Positions 14,380 to 17,230 of a stretch of DNA of 17,230 bases are shown here, one piece after another; the first letter of the stretch is position 1, and the number at the start of each line of letters is the position of its first letter. Location of the stretch: NCBI GenBank assembly GCA_025355255.1, contig JANYAA010000291.1, positions 1-17,230 on the forward strand. Reading direction: 5' to 3'. The notes under the pieces are model-generated. The model was not told the DNA's origin and made no database searches. It saw only the letters and a list, made by a program, of their open reading frames with translations. Source of the DNA: Chloroflexota bacterium (lineage in GTDB: Bacteria > Chloroflexota > Limnocylindria > Limnocylindrales > CSP1-4). Both the position numbers and the translations under genes were made by a program.

Positions 14380-15030
14380 GTGACCGATGACAACACCGCT
14401 CAGCCCGTTCCGCCCATGCGCCGCATGCGCCGCTCAGACCCTGCGGCCGGTCCGGCGCTCCCCGAGGCACTGACCCGCGTCCGGCGCAGCCGCACCGCGC
14501 CAAGTCGCGTTATCGCCCGCGTTTTTGAGGCAGACCTCTCGGCGCCCGTCGTCGCCGCCGGCACGCGCATCACCAACGTCCGCCAGATCACCGAGCGCGT
14601 GGCCATGGGCCGGGCGCTGTGGCGCGAGCTTGTCGTGGGCTTTGCGTCCCAGCTGGGCGAGCTCAACTTGGGCTTTACGCAGCTGGCCGCGCTCTACGTG
14701 CTGGCGGAGGGGGCCACCACCACCATCGCGGATCTCGCGGAGGCTATCGGCCGGTCGCCCTCCGCCACGTCGCGGCTGCTGGACGGGCTGGTCCGCCGCC
14801 GCCTGGTGGAGCGCCGCCGCGAGATGGACGACGGCCGGATCCGCACCGTCTGGCTCACGCCCCGCGGCCAGGCGATCCTGCGCATCGTGGACCGCGCCCG
14901 GGCCGAGCAGTTCCTGGCCGCCGTCCGGCCGCTGCCCCGCGGCGAGCGCGCGCTCATCGCGATGGGCGTGGCAGCGCTGGCCACGCACGGCATCACCCGC
15001 CGCGGCCGCCTGGTGCGCGGAGGCGTCTGA
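14380..15030 (+). CDS. MarR-family transcriptional regulator
   Basis: This 216-aa protein has a winged-helix DNA-binding domain: recognition region TTIADLAEAIGRSPSATSRLLDGLVRRRLVERRR, then the wing MDDGRIRTVWLTPRGQAIL. It carries about 70 residues before the first dimerisation helix, rich in Arg and Pro, making it longer than the usual 140-160 aa. The start is GTG at 14380, with GAGGA 7-8 bases upstream. The gene is divergent from fabD-fabF-fabF, and a MarR-type palindrome lies between, so it may act like FabT, the MarR-family repressor of fatty acid genes in streptococci. That role is inferred from position only. The effector ligand is unknown. A drug- or redox-sensing MarR is the alternative. 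Confidence 0.88.
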   Translation: MTDDNTAQPVPPMRRMRRSDPAAGPALPEALTRVRRSRTAPSRVIARVFEADLSAPVVAAGTRITNVRQITERVAMGRALWRELVVGFASQLGELNLGFTQLAALYVLAEGATTTIADLAEAIGRSPSATSRLLDGLVRRRLVERRREMDDGRIRTVWLTPRGQAILRIVDRARAEQFLAAVRPLPRGERALIAMGVAALATHGITRRGRLVRGGV

Positions 15031-15213
15031 GTTCCGCTCTGTGAGCACGCCGCCGGGGAAGGAGGTGCTCTCCAAGTGCGGAATCCGGGTAGTTCCAACG
15101 AAGCGGAACGAGTTGTGGATAGTCGCAGCGGGCCGCGTCAGCCCGCTCCGTTCACGATCACCCAACCGGTGATCGGCTCGACCCACAGGATCATGGCGGA
15201 CCGGTATTCCGGC
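15031..15213. other. Hairpin-dense intergenic stretch after marR
   Basis: No convincing gene is seen. The stretch starts right after the marR stop. GTTCCGCT (15031-15038) can pair with AGCGGAAC (15102-15109) around an inner GAGCAC/GTGCTC hairpin (15043-15070) and GGAA/TTCC. Further hairpins follow: AGCGGGC/GCCCGCT (15127-15147), CGATCACC/GGTGATCG with loop CAACC (15155-15175), and CCGG-TATT-CCGG (15201-15212). No tRNA signature is present. It may be a structured RNA, a marR terminator without T tract, or remnant mobile DNA. A minus-strand frame ending at about 15131 reads AMILWVEPITGWVIVNGAG before a stop and could be a decayed gene tail. Confidence 0.4.
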
Positions 15214-15300
15214 TCAACTCGCCTGCTTGAAAAGGTTGGCAGGGGCGACGATCGCTGCGGCGATCTGGGCGATACGATGCCGGATGCGACGCGCAATCAT
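15214..15300 (-). CDS. Possible 28-aa cationic amphipathic peptide
   Basis: The minus-strand ATG at 15300 opens a 28-codon ORF ending in TGA. It encodes a basic N-terminus (MIARRIRHR), then an Ala/Ile-rich hydrophobic stretch (IAQIAAAIVAPANLF). GAGGAG lies 10 bases upstream, a strong if slightly distant ribosome site. The composition fits a small membrane-active or leader peptide, but an ORF this short can arise by chance. It lies downstream of the exported-protein operon on the same strand. No family is recognised. Confidence 0.25.
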   Translation of the reverse strand: MIARRIRHRIAQIAAAIVAPANLFKQAS

Positions 15301-15508
15301 CTACTTCGGTCTCCTCGCCAGTTGCCAGCGGGGACCTACTCACGGTAGCGAGGGGCCGCAGCACGTGAGAGTCGATCGAACTTGGGCCCGCAGCCCCGAA
15401 CTCCATCGCAGGATTGAGGTCGCCAGTCGCGCGACGCGCAGGATCGCCGCGGCCGCGATCGCCCGGAAAGGATGGCCTTCGCGACGCCCGGGTCGGGGAC
15501 CCAGTTCT
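15301..15508. other. Gene-free stretch downstream of the exported-protein operon
   Basis: Short overlapping frames exist on both strands but none has a family signature or a good ribosome site. A small GGGTC-CCC-GACCC hairpin follows the 15509 gene stop on the minus strand, without a T tract. Nothing else is supportable. Confidence 0.4.
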
Positions 15509-15970
15509 TTACGGCATTCCCCAGCCGACGGTTTGGCCAGTCGCGTCATCAATGACGAAGTAGCCCGAAGTCGCGACGGCGGGGGTCGGCGAACGCACGT
15601 GCTGGTTCACGAACGTTCCCTGGGCCCTCACGATCCACAACACCGCATTCGGGTCACGATCGGACTGGGTCCCTGCGGCGCGCGGTTCGAGCGATCCGAT
15701 GTCGGCCGGGTGGATGCAGTCGATGGACCTGACCACCGTCGGTGTCGTGGGCAAAGAGGCTGCCTCCGCAACCGCGCTCATGTTCGCCAACGCCTGAACC
15801 GCAACTTGGGCCACCTGATCGGCCGACATCCTCGGTGTAATGCCGGCGGCGATGGAGGCGGTGTATCCCCCAGCGGCCGCCATTGGCGGCTCCCCGATAC
15901 CGCGCGACAGGACAAGCCCCACCACACAGAGGAGAAGGAAGCCGCTCAGCAGCAATCGACGGCGTGACAT
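15509..15970 (-). CDS. Membrane-anchored or exported protein of unknown function
   Basis: This 153-aa protein begins MSRRRLLLSGFLLLCVVGLVLS, a basic residue cluster and hydrophobic helix that act as a signal peptide or anchor. The mature part has a short helical region (MSADQVAQVAVQALANMSAV) and a C-terminal beta-like segment NAVLWIVRAQGTFVNQH, then SGYFVIDDATGQTVGWGMP. I do not recognise the family; the terminal segment resembles small secreted domains in which a variable is reported as a ratio or value strand. The ATG at 15970 was chosen because GAAGGGGG lies 5 bases upstream and the signal sequence begins here; a longer in-frame start would bury it. It is 11 bases downstream of another exported protein gene on the same strand, so the pair is one operon. 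Confidence 0.7.
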   Translation of the reverse strand: MSRRRLLLSGFLLLCVVGLVLSRGIGEPPMAAAGGYTASIAAGITPRMSADQVAQVAVQALANMSAVAEAASLPTTPTVVRSIDCIHPADIGSLEPRAAGTQSDRDPNAVLWIVRAQGTFVNQHVRSPTPAVATSGYFVIDDATGQTVGWGMP

Positions 15971-15981
15971 CGAGGCCCCCT

Positions 15982-16731
15982 TCACCCGCACGTGCCTGTC
16001 GGGATGGCGCTGTTCTGCCAATACCTGAACGTGACCGGCTGCGAACACCACGCGATCCCAGAAGGGGTCCCGGGGAGGTTGTGTTGCGCGCCGACGCCGA
16101 CGGTCACGTACGTACCGCTGTTTGACTGGAATTGATTAAGGGAGACGTACGTCCTGTCGACTTGGCTCGTCTGGCAGGTCGCTTCGAGGCCCCCGGAATA
16201 GTCGACTGTCCCGACGCGGTGCCCGGACCACCACGTCGCTCGATAAGACGAGGACCCCCACGTGGCCTCGGCGATATAGGAGTTCGCGACGACCGAACTG
16301 TAGTCGCGGACGGTGAAGGTGACTGTCGTACCGAGTGCGGGCGGCGAGGCCAACGCAGCCTCGTCATAGATCGCCCCGCCGTTGTGGCCGTGCGCGCTGT
16401 ACAGCTGGTAGGTGTTTGTGTACTGCCACCCCTGAGTCATGCCGATCTCGACCCAGTCCGTGTCTGCTTGGGAGTTGTCAGTCCCGACCCACAGGACCTC
16501 GGATGCAAAGCCACCCACCGCCCAGTCGCTGGCGGATAGGGTCCGCGTGATCCAGCGCTCTCGGCCGCCCTTCTGCGCGCTCAGGAGCTGCGCATCCTGA
16601 TAGGCCAGATGCTTGGTGCAGCCGGCGGCAAGCGCGGTCCTCGCGATCGGAACCGGTCCACCACCTGCCGGAATGACACTGATGGCAGCGGCCACAAGGA
16701 CCGCGAGAAACCCCGTCCGCTTTCGAGCCAA
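15982..16731 (-). CDS. Secreted protein of unknown function, TTG start
   Basis: This 249-aa protein has an N-terminal signal peptide (basic ARKR, then GFLAVLVAAAISVIPAGG) with likely cleavage near ARTALA-AGC. The mature part is rich in Trp, Tyr, Ser, Thr and Gly and looks all-beta. It has four cysteines (GCTKH, ATCQT, AWCSQ and the terminal GTCG), so two disulfides are plausible. Notable segments are VLWVGTDNSQADTDWVEIG, YSAHGHNGGAIYDE and ATWGSSSYRATWWSGHRVG. I do not recognise a named family; a lectin-like or cell-surface beta-sandwich is a guess. TTG at 16731 was chosen because AGGAGG lies exactly 6 bases upstream and it starts the signal peptide. The alternative ATG at 16848 would add a tail that overlaps the IS30 left end. 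It is the first gene of a two-gene operon. Confidence 0.7.
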   Translation of the reverse strand: MARKRTGFLAVLVAAAISVIPAGGGPVPIARTALAAGCTKHLAYQDAQLLSAQKGGRERWITRTLSASDWAVGGFASEVLWVGTDNSQADTDWVEIGMTQGWQYTNTYQLYSAHGHNGGAIYDEAALASPPALGTTVTFTVRDYSSVVANSYIAEATWGSSSYRATWWSGHRVGTVDYSGGLEATCQTSQVDRTYVSLNQFQSNSGTYVTVGVGAQHNLPGTPSGIAWCSQPVTFRYWQNSAIPTGTCG

Positions 16732-16763
16732 AGCCCACCTCCTTGACGATTGGACCTCCTCGG

Positions 16764-16783
16764 ACGCTACCACACCACGTGTG
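16764..16783 (-). promoter_or_regulatory. Putative promoter and palindrome of the exported-protein operon
   Basis: Minus-strand TAGCGT at 16769-16764 can serve as -10, giving a leader of about 25-30 bases with the AGGAGG site. Immediately upstream is the perfect palindrome CACAC-CAC-GTGTG (16771-16783), placed where a repressor could block RNA polymerase. The -35 box is weak. Confidence 0.35.
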
Positions 16784-16817
16784 AATGTTGCGTTGCCCTT
16801 CTGGCTGGGCATGATCA

Positions 16818-17230
16818 GGCGGAATCTGGCGAACGTCGCAACACCCATGAGGAGTTGCGATGGGCCGCCGAGGAACGAGTCCCGACCATGACAAGCGCGA
16901 GGCGTTCGCCCGCCTGATCGCCGAGGGCGTCCCCTCGGCCCGGGCCTGTCGCATGGTCGGCATCAACCCGCGCACCGGCAAGCGGTGGCGGAACGGCCGC
17001 CGGCTCGCGTCCGGCGGCCGTGTGCTGGACTTGCCGCCCGTGATCACCCCCATCCCCGCGAAGCTCTACTCACCGCGCTACCTGTCCGAGGACGAACGCA
17101 TCCAGCTCGCCGACCTGCGCCTCGAGGGGCGCGGCGTCCGCGAGATCGGCACGCTCATGGCGCGCTCCCCCTCGACGGTCAGCCGCGAGCTCCGGCGCGG
17201 ATCGGACGACGCCGGGCGGTTCCGGCCCTT
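16818..17230 (+). mobile_element. IS30-family insertion sequence, left end (right end outside window)
   Basis: The transposase gene identifies the family. The segment 16818-16845 (beginning GGCGGAATC and ending CGCAACACC) looks like an IS30-type terminal inverted repeat, as these often run from GGCGGATTC-like to GCAACACC-like ends. The right repeat is beyond the window, so the boundary is inferred. CGCAAC (16837-16842) and GTTGCG (16854-16859) form an inverted repeat directly before the transposase start. Confidence 0.55.
16860..17230 (+). CDS. IS30-family transposase (N-terminal part)
   Basis: The first 123 codons of a transposase are present, running off the right edge. An N-terminal helix-turn-helix (HDKREAFARLIAEGVPSARA, then CRMVGINPRTGKRWRNG) is followed by the IS30 signature YLSEDERIQLADLRLEGRG and VREIGTLMARSPSTVSRELR, the second helix-turn-helix that recognises the IS ends. 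The catalytic DDE core should lie to the right. The ATG at 16860 has GAGGAG 5 bases upstream. Base composition is like the host backbone, whereas the DNA to its left is AT-richer. The element is divergent from the exported-protein operon, and its left end sits about 35 bases upstream of that operon's putative promoter. Intactness cannot be judged here. Confidence 0.92.
   Translation, partial: MGRRGTSPDHDKREAFARLIAEGVPSARACRMVGINPRTGKRWRNGRRLASGGRVLDLPPVITPIPAKLYSPRYLSEDERIQLADLRLEGRGVREIGTLMARSPSTVSRELRRGSDDAGRFRP

Noticed and set aside
15031..15213. tRNA gene in the hairpin-rich stretch
   Set aside because: No T-arm GGTTCGAnTCC, no CCA-type acceptor pairing and no plausible anticodon arm.
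15191..15406. 71-codon minus-strand ORF
   Set aside because: No ribosome site, no hydrophobic or conserved pattern, and it overlaps a better-supported short frame.
16732..16848. N-terminal extension of the secreted protein from the ATG at 16848
   Set aside because: It would bury the signal peptide, overlap the IS30 left end and ignore the AGGAGG placed 6 bases before the TTG at 16731.

Overview
The window is GC-rich DNA (about 70% by eye) from a bacterium with compact operons. Several genes appear to be transcribed without a 5' leader, with a TAnnnT -10 box ending 6-10 bases before the start codon. A succinylase-type lysine operon, this promoter style, and fabD followed by two tandem KAS II genes suggest Chloroflexota (Limnocylindria-like) or Actinobacteria. 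No rRNA or other marker fixes the taxon.

Left part (1-2445): an MFS exporter gene runs off the left edge on the minus strand. A 358-base gap follows with three copies of a 20-bp repeat, then ogt (O6-alkylguanine-DNA alkyltransferase) on the minus strand. The ogt/dap intergenic region holds a promoter, a 25-codon ORF rich in Lys and Arg codons, and a strong hairpin with a T tract. Together these look like a leader-peptide attenuator for the lysine operon.

Core (2446-9263): dapB-dapA-dapD-lysA-like is a tightly coupled plus-strand operon with 4-base overlaps at the last two junctions. It converts aspartate semialdehyde toward diaminopimelate and lysine; the dapC and dapE steps are not here. 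The decarboxylase has BtrK/PvsE-like rather than canonical LysA C-terminal motifs. Next comes a copper-exporting P1B-type ATPase with an unusual C-terminal extension: an extra membrane segment and a cupredoxin-like domain without recognisable copper ligands.

Middle (9253-15030): a minus-strand NNT1/ETFB-type methyltransferase gene converges on copA with an 11-base overlap. It is divergent from a leaderless hot-dog thioesterase gene. On the minus strand, fabD-fabF-fabF encodes fatty acid malonyl loading and condensation with two active-site-intact ketosynthases and no ACP gene between them. A tandem array of four 14-bp hairpin units separates the two fabF genes. A MarR-family regulator is divergent from fabD, with a palindrome in the shared promoter region, suggesting local control of the fab genes.

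Right part (15031-17230): AT-richer, accessory-looking DNA. It has a hairpin-dense stretch, a possible 28-aa peptide gene, a two-gene minus-strand operon for exported proteins of unknown function, and the left end of an IS30-family insertion sequence running off the right edge.
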